40,003 nt of DNA from Prevotella sp. (GTDB lineage Bacteria > Bacteroidota > Bacteroidia > Bacteroidales > Bacteroidaceae), in assembly GCA_017455495.1 (NCBI GenBank), contig JAFTAR010000173.1:1-40003 (forward strand), read 5' to 3'. This document shows, in pieces, positions 16,514 to 24,304 of this stretch (within the stretch, counting starts at the first letter, position 1; every line of letters begins with the position of its first letter). The notes under the pieces are model-generated. The model saw nothing but the letters and a program-made list of their open reading frames with translations, was not told where the DNA came from and searched no databases. The position numbers and the translations under genes are program-made.

Positions 16514-17689
16514 TTGAAGATACTGCTTTTAGGAGAATACAGCAATGTACACGCCACACTGGCCGAGGGTCTGCGGCAGCTGGGCCACCAGGTAACGGTG
16601 GCCTCCAACGGTGACTTCTGGAAAGACTATCCCCGCGACCAGGACCTGAACCGCCGTCCCGGCAAGCTGGGCGGACTGCAGCTCATGGCCCGTGTGGCAC
16701 GGCTGCTGCCCTGCTGGCGGGGCTACGACGTGGTGCAGCTCATCAACCCCATGTTCCTTGAGCTGAAGGCAGAGCGCATATTCCCCGTCTACCGCTACCT
16801 GCGCCGCCACAACAAGGCTGTGGTGCTCTGCGCCATGGGCATGGACTACTACTGGGTGAACGAATGCACCTGCCGCAAGCCGCTGCGCTACAGCGACTTC
16901 AACATGGGGCAGCAACTGAGGACCGACGAGGCAGCCCTGCGAGAGCAGCGCGACTGGCTCGGCACGGCAAAGGAGCGCCTAAACAAATTTATTGCCGCAG
17001 ACAGCGATGCCATAGTGACCGGTCTCTATGAGTATGACGTTTGCTACCGCCCGAACTTCCCGGAAAAGACCCACTTCATTCCGTTCCCCGTTAATAGTGT
17101 AGAGAGTGCTACCGCCCCTAAAAACAGCGCGGTAGCAAACTATCCACTAACAACTATAAACTCTACACTAACAACTATAAACTATCCACTAAAACTCTTC
17201 GTCGGCATCAGCAAGGGGCGCAGCGTTTACAAGGGCACCGACATAATGCTCAAGGCGGCAATGGCAGTAAGGGAGAAATATCCCGACCGCCTTGAAATAG
17301 TGAAGGCCGAGGGAGTGCCCTTCAGCCAGTACCAGAGCATGATGGACAGCAGCGACGCCATTATGGACCAGCTCTACAGCTACACTCCGGCCATGAACGC
17401 CCTGCTGGCCATGTCGAAGGGAATAGTAGTTATTGGAGGCGGGGAGCCAGAGAACTATGAAATTCTGGGGGAAGAGCAGCTGAGGCCCATAGTAAATGTA
17501 GAGCCTTCGTATGACAGCGTCTGCCATGAATTGGAGCAGCTTGTGCTCCACCCCGAGCGCCTGCCTCTGCTAAAGGAGCAGAGCGTGGAATACATTCGCC
17601 GCCACCATGACTATGTCAAGGTGGCAAGGCAGTATGAGAGTCTTTACAAGTCGTTGGTTAACCCGCGGCCTCAGGCGGTGAGTGACTGA
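16514..17689 (+). CDS. GT-B fold glycosyltransferase (GT4-like)
   Basis: The 391-residue protein begins MKILLLGEYSNVHATLAEGLRQLGHQVTVAS, the typical N-terminal Rossmann half of GT-B enzymes. The only fitting start is TTG at 16514: the frame contains no ATG or GTG after the previous stop. The C-terminal half has LFVGISKGRSVYKGTDIMLKAA and later EPENYEILGEEQLRPIVNV, which correspond to the family 4-type donor site, although the usual E-x(7)-E motif is only partly recognisable. A low-complexity Thr/Asn-rich stretch around residues 195-225 (ANYPLTTINSTLTTINYPLK) interrupts the link between the two halves and derives from a short nucleotide repeat. The last nine residues come from a sequence duplicated at the end of the neighbouring gene. 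Confidence 0.8.
   Translation: MKILLLGEYSNVHATLAEGLRQLGHQVTVASNGDFWKDYPRDQDLNRRPGKLGGLQLMARVARLLPCWRGYDVVQLINPMFLELKAERIFPVYRYLRRHNKAVVLCAMGMDYYWVNECTCRKPLRYSDFNMGQQLRTDEAALREQRDWLGTAKERLNKFIAADSDAIVTGLYEYDVCYRPNFPEKTHFIPFPVNSVESATAPKNSAVANYPLTTINSTLTTINYPLKLFVGISKGRSVYKGTDIMLKAAMAVREKYPDRLEIVKAEGVPFSQYQSMMDSSDAIMDQLYSYTPAMNALLAMSKGIVVIGGGEPENYEILGEEQLRPIVNVEPSYDSVCHELEQLVLHPERLPLLKEQSVEYIRRHHDYVKVARQYESLYKSLVNPRPQAVSD
17092..17193. repeat. In-frame 21-bp repeat and inverted repeat inside a glycosyltransferase gene
   Basis: ACTAACAACTATAAACT occurs at 17146-17162 and 17167-17183, 21 bases (7 codons) apart, with a third partial copy following. Just before it, TGCTACCGC (17107-17115) and GCGGTAGCA (17129-17137) are exact inverted repeats. 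The stretch is AT-rich compared with the gene around it and encodes a Thr/Asn linker. Confidence 0.75.
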
Positions 17690-17723
17690 CACCACTTTCT
17701 TAACCCAGCCTCAGGCGGTGAGT
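17658..17723. repeat. Direct repeat across two convergent gene ends
   Basis: TTAACCCgcggCCTCAGGCGGTGAGT-type sequence at 17658-17683 is repeated as a 24-base copy at 17700-17723; the core CCTCAGGCGGTGAGT is identical. The first copy encodes the last residues of the glycosyltransferase, the second, read on the other strand, the last residues of the ABC protein. Confidence 0.8.
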
Positions 17724-19082
17724 AATGCACTCCGGCAGCTCCTCCTCGTAGTGGCTCACCATGATGAGCGTCTTGCCCGGACGGCTGCAGAAGGCATTGA
17801 TGGCATCCTTCACCACCTGGCTGTTGTATGAGTCCAGGCCGTGCATAGGCTCATCCAGGATAAGCAGCTGCGGGTCTTTAACAAAAGCCCTCGCAACGAG
17901 GGCCAGACGCTGCTCACCGCTGGAAAGCGAGGTAAACATGCGGTCGGCCAGCTGCTCTATGCCAAACAGTCGCATCCACCACCGGCACTGCTCTTTCTCT
18001 TCCTCGTTGCAGCGGGCATAGAGACCCACGGTATCCTTCAGTCCGCTGGCCACCACCCGCAGCGTGGGTATTTGCCGCTGGTAGCTGCGTGCCAGCTCTG
18101 GCGACACATAGCCTATCCTGCGCTTTATGTCCCAGATGCTCTCACCGCTGCCACGCCGGCGGCCAAAGAGGGTTATGTCGCAAGCGTAAGCCTGGGGGTT
18201 GTCGGCACAGATAAGAGACAGCAGCGTAGACTTCCCGCTGCCGTTGCTGCCCTGCAAGGCCCAGCACTCGCCGCGGCTCACCTGCCAGCTAAGGTGGCTC
18301 AGAATGGTGCGCTGTTCGTAGCGAATGCTCACATCGTTCAGTTTCACCACTACGTCGTCCCCGCTTTCATCAACGGCGAGGTTTGGCAGCGGAGCCTTGG
18401 CCGACTCAGTGCTTGCAGCGTCAGGCGTCAGAGCCTTGAGTGCCTCAATGCCTGCAGCGCCAAGGCCTCTTGGGGCATCGCTCAACACAGCCTCAGGAGA
18501 CGTGAGAATGGTGCAGTCAGTGAATGCCGGCACCTCGCCAGTCCGCGACAACAGCAGGCACAGCGCTATCCCGCTCTCAGAGGCCAGCTTCTCCAACAGC
18601 AGTGCCAGCATGCTGCGGGTGTTGGCATCAAGGCCTATGAAGGGGTTGTCGAGCACCAGCATCCTGGGCTTCGACATCAGCACCTTGGCAAGCTGCAGCT
18701 TGCGCAGCTCTCCGCTTGACAGCGATATGGTGAAGCTGTCCATGAGAGGCTCAAGGCCCATCATTGCGCACAGCTCCTGGCGCCACAGCCGTCGCTCCGT
18801 GGTGTCCTCGCCGGTCATGGCGTAGGCCCGCTCAATGGCCTGGCCCACGCGGGGCGTCTCTTCACTTATGTCGTGCTGGTTCCACCTCTGCTGCAGGTAG
18901 TAGGCCCTGTCGGCGGCCGTGCCGTAGGTGTCACAGAAGCTCATATAGCGCAGTCCGTCGGAGGCTATCTGCCGTCTCAGGTTCTCGGCAAGACGCGTCT
19001 TTCCCGAGGCGTTGAGGCCCACTACTGCTGTGGTTCCGCCTTCTTTGAGTCTGCTGGCAAGGAGGGCTGTTTGGGAGTCCAT
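17700..19082 (-). CDS. Two-domain ABC ATPase, ModF/PhrA-like
   Basis: The 460-residue protein has two complete ABC nucleotide-binding domains and no membrane segment. Domain 1: Walker [10 protein letters not shown], signature [15 protein letters not shown], Walker B MLVLDNPF. Domain 2: Walker [15 protein letters not shown], signature [16 protein letters not shown], Walker [13 protein letters not shown] and the switch His in [11 protein letters not shown]. Domain arrangement and length fit the ModF/PhrA family, whose function is unclear (molybdate-related or photorepair-associated in E. coli). No molybdate permease is nearby. The first Walker B ends in Asn rather than Asp-Glu (LDNPF), as in many ModF members. 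Start at 19082 chosen from the conserved N-terminus; it overlaps ruvC by 61 bases. Confidence 0.8.
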   Translation of the reverse strand: MDSQTALLASRLKEGGTTAVVGLNASGKTRLAENLRRQIASDGLRYMSFCDTYGTAADRAYYLQQRWNQHDISEETPRVGQAIERAYAMTGEDTTERRLWRQELCAMMGLEPLMDSFTISLSSGELRKLQLAKVLMSKPRMLVLDNPFIGLDANTRSMLALLLEKLASESGIALCLLLSRTGEVPAFTDCTILTSPEAVLSDAPRGLGAAGIEALKALTPDAASTESAKAPLPNLAVDESGDDVVVKLNDVSIRYEQRTILSHLSWQVSRGECWALQGSNGSGKSTLLSLICADNPQAYACDITLFGRRRGSGESIWDIKRRIGYVSPELARSYQRQIPTLRVVASGLKDTVGLYARCNEEEKEQCRWWMRLFGIEQLADRMFTSLSSGEQRLALVARAFVKDPQLLILDEPMHGLDSYNSQVVKDAINAFCSRPGKTLIMVSHYEEELPECITHRLRLG

Positions 19083-19657
19083 AGTTTCTGTCGGTTTTTG
19101 TTTACAAAGTCTTTCCATCCGCTGTAGTGCGGAGCGTTGCTGTCGGGCCGCCCCATCTGCATGTAGTGGCAATAGGCGGCAGCCATGGCATCGGTGGCAT
19201 CCATGAAGCTGCCCATGTCCTTCTGCGGAATCTTCAGTATGCGCTGCAGCATGCCTGCCACCTGCTCCTTCGAGGCACCGCCGTTGCCCGTCAGCGCCAT
19301 CTTTATCTTCATGGGGGCATACTCGTGTATGGGCACGCTGCGCTCTATGGCGGCAGCAATGGCCACGCCCTGTGCCCTGCCAAGCTTCAGCATGCTCTGC
19401 ACGTTCTTGCCGAAGAAGGGGGCCTCGATGGCCATCTCGTCGGGCAGGTACTCCTTTATAATGCCGGTAACGCGCTCGAAGATGTGGCCCAGTTTCAGGT
19501 AGGCGTCTTCAAACTTCCTGAGGTCTATTATACCCATGGTCATCATCTCCACAACGGTGCCCTGCCTGCCTGAGGGCAGCATTCCGGTCCTTACGCGGAG
19601 CACACCATAGCCCATGATGTTGGTTCCGGGGTCTATGCCTAATATTATTTTGTCCAT
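19022..19657 (-). CDS. ruvC: Crossover junction endodeoxyribonuclease RuvC
   Basis: RuvC cleaves Holliday junctions with RuvAB. Catalytic acidic residues are visible: Asp in [14 protein letters not shown], Glu in [14 protein letters not shown], and the pair in [33 protein letters not shown] is the conserved DNA-binding helix region. Normal RuvC length is 160-190, so the 211-residue copy has a C-terminal extension rich in Lys, Pro and Gln ([21 protein letters not shown]-like) that overlaps the start of the ABC gene. I use the ATG at 19657 rather than one four codons upstream, because homologues begin [11 protein letters not shown]-like. Confidence 0.93.
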   Translation of the reverse strand: MDKIILGIDPGTNIMGYGVLRVRTGMLPSGRQGTVVEMMTMGIIDLRKFEDAYLKLGHIFERVTGIIKEYLPDEMAIEAPFFGKNVQSMLKLGRAQGVAIAAAIERSVPIHEYAPMKIKMALTGNGGASKEQVAGMLQRILKIPQKDMGSFMDATDAMAAAYCHYMQMGRPDSNAPHYSGWKDFVNKNRQKLWTPKQPSLPADSKKAEPQQ

Positions 19658-19666
19658 TGCAGCGTG

Positions 19667-19674
19667 CAAAGTTA
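19667..19674 (-). promoter_or_regulatory. -7 box of ruvC
   Basis: TAACTTTG (minus strand, 19674-19667) is ten bases before the ruvC ATG; the transcript would have almost no leader. No well-placed -33 box is seen. Confidence 0.5.
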
Positions 19675-19713
19675 GTCATTTTGCAGTCAAAACGGAAATT
19701 TCTTCTGCAATAA

Positions 19714-19745
19714 TTTGCAAAATCAGGCTAAAAGTATTATTTTTG
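19714..19745 (+). promoter_or_regulatory. Promoter of the response regulator-kinase gene
   Basis: TTTG at 19714-19717 and TATTTTTG at 19738-19745, 20 bases apart. An 8-bp inverted repeat, ATTTTGCA (19678-19685) with TGCAAAAT (19716-19723), overlaps the -33 box and lies between the divergent ruvC and kinase genes, so it may bind a regulator. Confidence 0.7.
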
Positions 19746-19772
19746 CAGGCTAAAAGGAAACAACATATACCT

Positions 19773-20915
19773 ATGGCTACAGAAGAGAATATTCAGAATG
19801 CTATAAACAAGAGCGACTACAAGGTTCTTATCGTTGACGACGTGGTGAGCAACGTGCTGCTGCTCAAGATTCTTCTCAGCAACGAGAAGTTTCAGGTGTG
19901 TACCGCCAACTGCGGCGAGATGTGTATAGAGCAGGCCAAGGCCGAGCACCCCGACCTCATCCTCCTTGACGTGATGATGCCCGGCATAGACGGCTTCGAG
20001 ACTGCCAAGATACTCAAGATGGCGCCCGAGACGAAGAACATACCCATCATCTTCCTCACCGCCCTGAACAATCCCAGCGACCTTGTACACGGCTTCCAGG
20101 TGGGAGCCAGCGACTTCCTCACCAAGCCATTCAACAAGGAGGAGCTCATAGTGCGAGTGATGCACCAGGTGGAGCTTGTGGCCGCCAAGAGGCTCATTGA
20201 GAAGCAGAACGCCGAGCTGCGCGCCACCATCTCAAACCGCGACAAGATGTACTCCGTCATTGCCCACGACCTGCGCTCGCCCATGGCCAGCATCCGCATG
20301 GTGCTAAACCTCGTGGTAAGCGCCGTGCCCAAGGAGATGGTTGGCGAGGAGCTGTTCAGCCTGCTCGACAAGGCCAACAAGGAGTCGGAGGAGGTTCACG
20401 ACCTGCTCGACAACCTGCTGAAGTGGACAAAGAGCCAGACGGGCCGCCTCAACGTAGTTACCCAGGACCTTGACCTCAACGACATCATACCCGGCGTGGT
20501 GGACATCTTCGAGATGATAGCCATGACGAAGCAGATAAAGCTGCAGTACGAGGGAGTGGGCAGCCTGGTGGTGCGTGCCGACAACGACATGCTGAAGACC
20601 GTGGTGCGCAACTTCATGTCGAACGCCATAAAGTTCAGTCCCGAGGGCAGCTCCATAGAAATCGTGGTAAGCAGGCACAACGACGAGTTTGCCAAGATCA
20701 GCGTCCACGACCACGGCGTAGGCATAGCCCCCGAGCGCCTTGAGGGCATCTTCCACAAGGGCGACACCACCTACGGCACCGGCGGCGAGGAGGGCTCGGG
20801 CCTTGGCCTGCAGCTCTGTGCCGACTTTGCACGCAAGAACGGCGGCGACGTCATGGTTGAGTCCGTGCTTGGCGAAGGCTCAACCTTCAGCGTCTTCGTG
20901 CCGCTGAAGAAATAA
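19773..20915 (+). CDS. Response regulator-histidine kinase fusion
   Basis: The 380-residue cytoplasmic protein has a receiver domain first (residues of about 15-135) and a kinase second, the reverse of a classical hybrid kinase. Receiver: VLIVDDVVSN, phospho-acceptor Asp in LILLDVMMPGIDGFE, Thr in IFLTALN, Lys in FLTKPFNKEE. Kinase: H box VIAHDLRSPMASI, N box NFMSNAIKFSPEG, G1 VHDHGVGIAPERL, G2 EEGSGLGLQLCADFARKNGG. No membrane segment or sensor domain, so it likely takes phosphate or signals from another kinase. ATG at 19773 is preferred to an upstream frame extension because it follows the promoter directly. The small secreted-protein gene starts 12 bases after its stop. Confidence 0.9.
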   Translation: MATEENIQNAINKSDYKVLIVDDVVSNVLLLKILLSNEKFQVCTANCGEMCIEQAKAEHPDLILLDVMMPGIDGFETAKILKMAPETKNIPIIFLTALNNPSDLVHGFQVGASDFLTKPFNKEELIVRVMHQVELVAAKRLIEKQNAELRATISNRDKMYSVIAHDLRSPMASIRMVLNLVVSAVPKEMVGEELFSLLDKANKESEEVHDLLDNLLKWTKSQTGRLNVVTQDLDLNDIIPGVVDIFEMIAMTKQIKLQYEGVGSLVVRADNDMLKTVVRNFMSNAIKFSPEGSSIEIVVSRHNDEFAKISVHDHGVGIAPERLEGIFHKGDTTYGTGGEEGSGLGLQLCADFARKNGGDVMVESVLGEGSTFSVFVPLKK

Positions 20916-20927
20916 CTGGCCTCCACT

Positions 20928-21485
20928 ATGAACACACTCTGTCGCAGCATTGCTTTGGGCTTTTGTGCCCTCGCGTTCCTTCTCCCCCTCAGGGCGCAGA
21001 CAGGAACAGCCTCCTCTGATGCCGTGGCCCAAATAAGGCAACGCTATGCCGAGGCCCACGAGATGATGGCCTACAACAATACCAGCCTTGAGACCCAGAA
21101 CCAGCTCACCGTGAACGGCAGCTTCATGTGTCCCGGCACGGGCCATCGCGACGAGCAGATACAATACTTCTTCACCACCGATTTCGACGAGGATTCCGGC
21201 AACTATGCCAGCAGTCCTTATTTCATCATGCGCAGCTACAACGTTGCGGCACGCCGCTTCTACGAGGAGTTCCTCTACAACAATCAGGGCGACCTCATAT
21301 TCAGCTATTTCAAGGGCGACGACTTTGAGGGCGGCACAGCCGAGTGCCGCTACTACTGGAACGACGGAGGCGAGCTGGTGCATAAACAGATTCAGGGGCA
21401 GCCAGAGCAGGACCCCGTTCTCACCTGCCGCCTTTCCTACGACCTGCTTGAGGCCTTCCACCGCCTCATGAACCGCGAGTTCTAA
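20928..21485 (+). CDS. Small secreted protein, unknown function
   Basis: A 185-residue product with a signal peptide (IALGFCALAFLLPLRAQ, cut near residue 24) and a mature part rich in Tyr, Phe and Asp: QIQYFFTTDFDEDSG, YFIMRSYNVAARRFYEEFLYNNQGDLIFSYFKGDD and CRYYWNDGGELVHKQ. The alternation suggests a single beta-rich domain exposing aromatic residues, but I do not recognise a family. It starts 12 bases after the regulator-kinase stop, so it is likely co-transcribed with it, and is followed 44 bases later by the GH43 gene. Three internal Cys suggest that no simple disulfide pattern applies. Confidence 0.75.
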   Translation: MNTLCRSIALGFCALAFLLPLRAQTGTASSDAVAQIRQRYAEAHEMMAYNNTSLETQNQLTVNGSFMCPGTGHRDEQIQYFFTTDFDEDSGNYASSPYFIMRSYNVAARRFYEEFLYNNQGDLIFSYFKGDDFEGGTAECRYYWNDGGELVHKQIQGQPEQDPVLTCRLSYDLLEAFHRLMNREF

Positions 21486-21529
21486 GGCTGCGGGCAGACG
21501 GATGCCTGCATCATGAGAGAAAACTATAG

Positions 21530-23065
21530 ATGCCTATGAAAAACAAGCACTTCGTGCTATCAGCCCTACTGGCAGCAGCCTTGTTGCCTGTAGGCTCTGT
21601 GGCACAGACCAACCCCGTTATACCCGGCTACCACCCCGACCCCAGCATCTGCCGCGTGGGGCAGGACTACTACCTGGTAAACTCCTCGTTCCAGTATTTC
21701 CCCGGCGTTCCCATCTTCCACTCGCGCAACCTCCAGTCGTGGCAGCAGGTGGGCAACGTCCTCACCCGCCAGTCGCAGCTGCCGCTCGAAGGGGCCTCCT
21801 CCTGGCTGGGCATCTATGCCCCCACCATCCGCTACAACGACGGCACCTTCTATATGATAACCACCAACGTGGGCAACGGCGGCAACTTCATGGTCACGGC
21901 CCCGTCGCCCCTCGGCCCCTGGAGCGAGCCCGTATGGCTGCAGCAGCAGGGCATAGACCCCTCTCTGCTCTTCGACGGCGGCAAGTGCTACATGGTGTCC
22001 AATCCCGACAACATGATTACCCTGTGCGAGATTGACCCCTCCACCGGCCGCCAGCTCAGCGAGAGCCGCGCCATCTGGCAGGGCACGGGCGGGCGCTACC
22101 CCGAAGGCCCACATATCTACAGGAAGGACGGCTACTACTACCTGCTCATCTCCGAGGGAGGCACCGAGCTTGCCCACAGCATCACCATAGCCCGCAGCCG
22201 CGACATCTACGGCCCCTACGAGGCCAACCCGCACAACCCCATCCTCACGCACTGCAACATGAAGGCGCAGTCGAGCATTATCCAGGGCACTGGCCACGGC
22301 GACCTGGTGCAGGCTCCCGACGGCAGCTGGTGGATCACCTTTCTGGGCTTCCGCTTCTACAACGGCTCCTACCACCACATGGGCCGCGAAACATTCCTGG
22401 CACCCGTGGAGTGGCCCGAGGGAGGGTGGCCCGTGGTGAACGGCGGCGAGCCGATACAGATGAACGAGCGCCAGCCCGTCACCGTGCGCACCGACTTCGA
22501 CCGCCCGCTGGGGCCCGAATGGGTGTACCTGCAGAATCCCGACTCCGCCTGCTACCAGCTCGTGGGGGGCATGATGCGCCTCAGGTGCTCCTCCAGCGAC
22601 CTCAAGACCAACCGCCGGCCCACCTTCCTGGGCCGCAGGCAGGAGAGGGCCGCCTTCTCGTTCGACACGAAGATAAGCCGCCTTGAGCTTACTGCCGGTG
22701 CCGAGGCAGGAATCTGCGCCTACCAGATGCACGAAGGCTACGTGCAGGCCTGCGTCAGCAACTCCGGCGGCAACTACATAAAGCTGCGCCTCAACCTGAA
22801 GAATGTAAACGTGCTGCTGGCCAAGGAGGACATTGGACAGGCACGCCAGGTGTGGCTGCGCATGAGCAGCGACGGACAGAACTACCAGTTTGCATGGTCC
22901 ACCGACGGACTGCAGTTCACAGCCCTCGGACAGGTGAACTGCTCCATGCTCTCCACCGAGACCGTGGGCGGCTTCACCGGAGTCACACTGGGCCTCTATG
23001 CCTTTGGCGCCACCCAGCCCGCCTATGCCGACTTCGACTACGTGGAATACCGCGAAGAACCTTAG
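21530..23065 (+). CDS. Exported GH43 glycosidase (beta-xylosidase/arabinofuranosidase type)
   Basis: The 511-residue enzyme starts with a signal peptide (VLSALLAAALLPVGSVAQ). The five-bladed propeller has its catalytic residues: Asp of GYHPDPSI (general base), Asp of GIDPSLLF (pKa modulator) and Glu of YPEGPHIYRKDGYYYL (general acid). A C-terminal beta-sandwich (about residues 330-510, GH43 C2 type) is typical of the xylan-acting GH43 subgroup. It probably trims xylose or arabinose from hemicellulose oligosaccharides in the periplasm or at the surface. No SusC/D pair is in the window. The ATG at 21536 (MKNKHFVL) is an equally likely start two codons later. Confidence 0.9.
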   Translation: MPMKNKHFVLSALLAAALLPVGSVAQTNPVIPGYHPDPSICRVGQDYYLVNSSFQYFPGVPIFHSRNLQSWQQVGNVLTRQSQLPLEGASSWLGIYAPTIRYNDGTFYMITTNVGNGGNFMVTAPSPLGPWSEPVWLQQQGIDPSLLFDGGKCYMVSNPDNMITLCEIDPSTGRQLSESRAIWQGTGGRYPEGPHIYRKDGYYYLLISEGGTELAHSITIARSRDIYGPYEANPHNPILTHCNMKAQSSIIQGTGHGDLVQAPDGSWWITFLGFRFYNGSYHHMGRETFLAPVEWPEGGWPVVNGGEPIQMNERQPVTVRTDFDRPLGPEWVYLQNPDSACYQLVGGMMRLRCSSSDLKTNRRPTFLGRRQERAAFSFDTKISRLELTAGAEAGICAYQMHEGYVQACVSNSGGNYIKLRLNLKNVNVLLAKEDIGQARQVWLRMSSDGQNYQFAWSTDGLQFTALGQVNCSMLSTETVGGFTGVTLGLYAFGATQPAYADFDYVEYREEP

Positions 23066-23104
23066 TACACATCTTTATATTATTAATCAAAACTGTTTAA
23101 TCAC

Positions 23105-23779
23105 ATGAAAAAGTATCTTGCAGAACTTGTGGGTACGTTTACCCTCACCTTCCTTGGCTGTGGAGCCGCCGTAGCCCTTGGCTGCGCCGACAGCAACACC
23201 GCCTCCGTGGTTGGCACCGCCCTCGCCTTCGGCCTCGCCGTTGTTGCCATGGCCTACACCATCGGCGGCATCTCCGGCTGCCACATCAACCCCGCCATCA
23301 CCCTTGGCCAGTTCCTCACCGGCCGCATGACCCTCAAGGACTGCGGCATGTACATGGTGTTCCAGGTTGTTGGAGCCATCCTTGCCGCTGCCGTCCTCGC
23401 CCTCGTGGTGAACACGGCGGGTGGCGACGTTGCCGCCAGCACCGGAGCCAACACCTGTGCCTTCAACCCCACTAACGGCCTCGTGGTCGAGGCAGTGCTC
23501 ACCATGCTCTTCGTACTCGTGGTGCTGGGAGCCACCTCCAAGACCAACGGTGCCACCTCTGGCTTTGCCGGCCTGGCCATAGGCCTCTCCCTGGTTCTCA
23601 TCCACCTTGTGGGCATCCACTTCACCGGCACCAGCGTGAACCCCGCCCGCAGCATCGGCCCCGCCCTCTTTGCCGGCGGCCAGGCCCTGTCAGAGCTTTG
23701 GGTGTTCATAGTGGGTCCCTTCATCGGCGGCGCCCTGGCAGCAGGTGTGTGGAAGGCTATACATCCGGGAAAGGCATAA
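23105..23779 (+). CDS. aqpZ: Aquaporin (MIP family)
   Basis: The 224-residue protein has six membrane helices and both NPA boxes: GCHINPAITLGQFLTG near residue 60 and TSVNPARSIGPALF near residue 180. The start KKYLAELVGTFTLTFLGCG is characteristic of AqpZ. The aromatic/arginine filter appears water-type: Arg follows the second NPA and there is His in VGIHFTGTSVNPAR. It would carry water (perhaps small neutral solutes) across the inner membrane. It stands 40 bases after the GH43 gene with no clear own promoter. The spacer after it holds fold-back repeats and a terminator. Confidence 0.93.
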   Translation: MKKYLAELVGTFTLTFLGCGAAVALGCADSNTASVVGTALAFGLAVVAMAYTIGGISGCHINPAITLGQFLTGRMTLKDCGMYMVFQVVGAILAAAVLALVVNTAGGDVAASTGANTCAFNPTNGLVVEAVLTMLFVLVVLGATSKTNGATSGFAGLAIGLSLVLIHLVGIHFTGTSVNPARSIGPALFAGGQALSELWVFIVGPFIGGALAAGVWKAIHPGKA

Positions 23780-23780
23780 G

Positions 23781-24027
23781 CACTTGCACCTCTTGCACCT
23801 ACTGCACCTGTTGCACCTCTCTTGCACCTGTTGCACCTCTTGCACCTGTTGCACCTCTCTTGCACCTGTTGCACCTCTCTTGCACCTGTTGCACCTCTTG
23901 CACCTGTTGCACCTGGAGTTACTTCAGTCTCATAACCCAGTGCTTCATCACGATAAGGGACTGCTTTATTGTCATAACCCAGCCCCCCACAGGTGCAAGA
24001 GGTGCAAGAGGTGCAAGAAGTGCAACA
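23781..24027. repeat. TTGCACC tandem array with inverted copies downstream
   Basis: From 23781 to 23914 there are 14 copies of TGCACC in 9- or 11-base units (TGTTGCACC, TCTTGCACC, TCTCTTGCACC). At about 23990-24027 four copies of the reverse complement follow (GGTGCAAGA units). Between the two arrays TCATAACCCAG occurs twice (23930-23940, 23972-23982). The arms can fold into a long hairpin. Frames through the region encode Cys/Thr- or Gly/Ala-rich low-complexity peptides and are not convincing genes. Confidence 0.85.
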
Positions 24028-24044
24028 CCCTTTCTTCTTACAAT

Positions 24045-24082
24045 AAAAATCTCCGGGCCGCCATTCGCACCCGGAGATTTTT
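24045..24082. terminator. Bidirectional terminator
   Basis: AAAAATCTCCGGG (24045-24057) pairs with CCCGGAGATTTTT (24070-24082) around a 12-nt loop, with A and T tracts at both sides. It can stop transcription from the aquaporin side and from the surface-protein operon arriving on the minus strand. Confidence 0.88.
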
Positions 24083-24094
24083 TTTATCATGCTG

Positions 24095-24286
24095 TTAATC
24101 CTCCAACAGCCAGTCGTCGTCATCATCGTCCCACAGGCGGTTGTGCCAGCGTGAGGACGGAGCATGCGTGCCGTCATCCACTCCGCCATATCCCATTTTG
24201 TCACTCCACACGCCGCTGTTGGCAAGAGGGTTAACTGATTCTATATGCGCCTGCGTCACTGCCGGCTTCTTGTATTCTTTCTTCAT
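24095..24286 (-). CDS. Small acidic-tailed peptide (63 aa), unknown function
   Basis: This begins MKKEYKKPAVTQAHIESVNPLANSG, has a Gly/Ser-rich centre (KMGYGGVDDGTHAPSS) and ends RLWDDDDDDWLLED. There is no signal peptide, Cys or membrane segment. It is the last gene of a minus-strand operon, 18 bases after the stop of a secreted protein with the LPF module and C-terminal tail, and ends just before the terminator. The peptide at 4079-4246 has the same beginning (MKxxYxxPxxT) and a Trp followed by acidic residues at the end. Small MKK-x-Y-x-x-P peptides are, to my knowledge, frequent but uncharacterised in Bacteroidales. Confidence 0.75.
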   Translation of the reverse strand: MKKEYKKPAVTQAHIESVNPLANSGVWSDKMGYGGVDDGTHAPSSRWHNRLWDDDDDDWLLED

Positions 24287-24304
24287 AGCTCTGTCCTTTC
24301 CTTG

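Noticed and set aside
21566-22732. 388-codon minus-strand frame
   Set aside because: Antisense to the GH43 gene, whose catalytic residues and signal peptide are intact.
23781-24027. Possible CRISPR array
   Set aside because: Units are 9-11 bases with no unique spacers and no cas genes nearby; it is a simple tandem repeat.
23254-24225. 323-codon minus-strand frame with Cys/Arg and Gly/Ala repeats
   Set aside because: It is antisense to the aquaporin and the rest is a reading of the TTGCACC array; no signal or domain.
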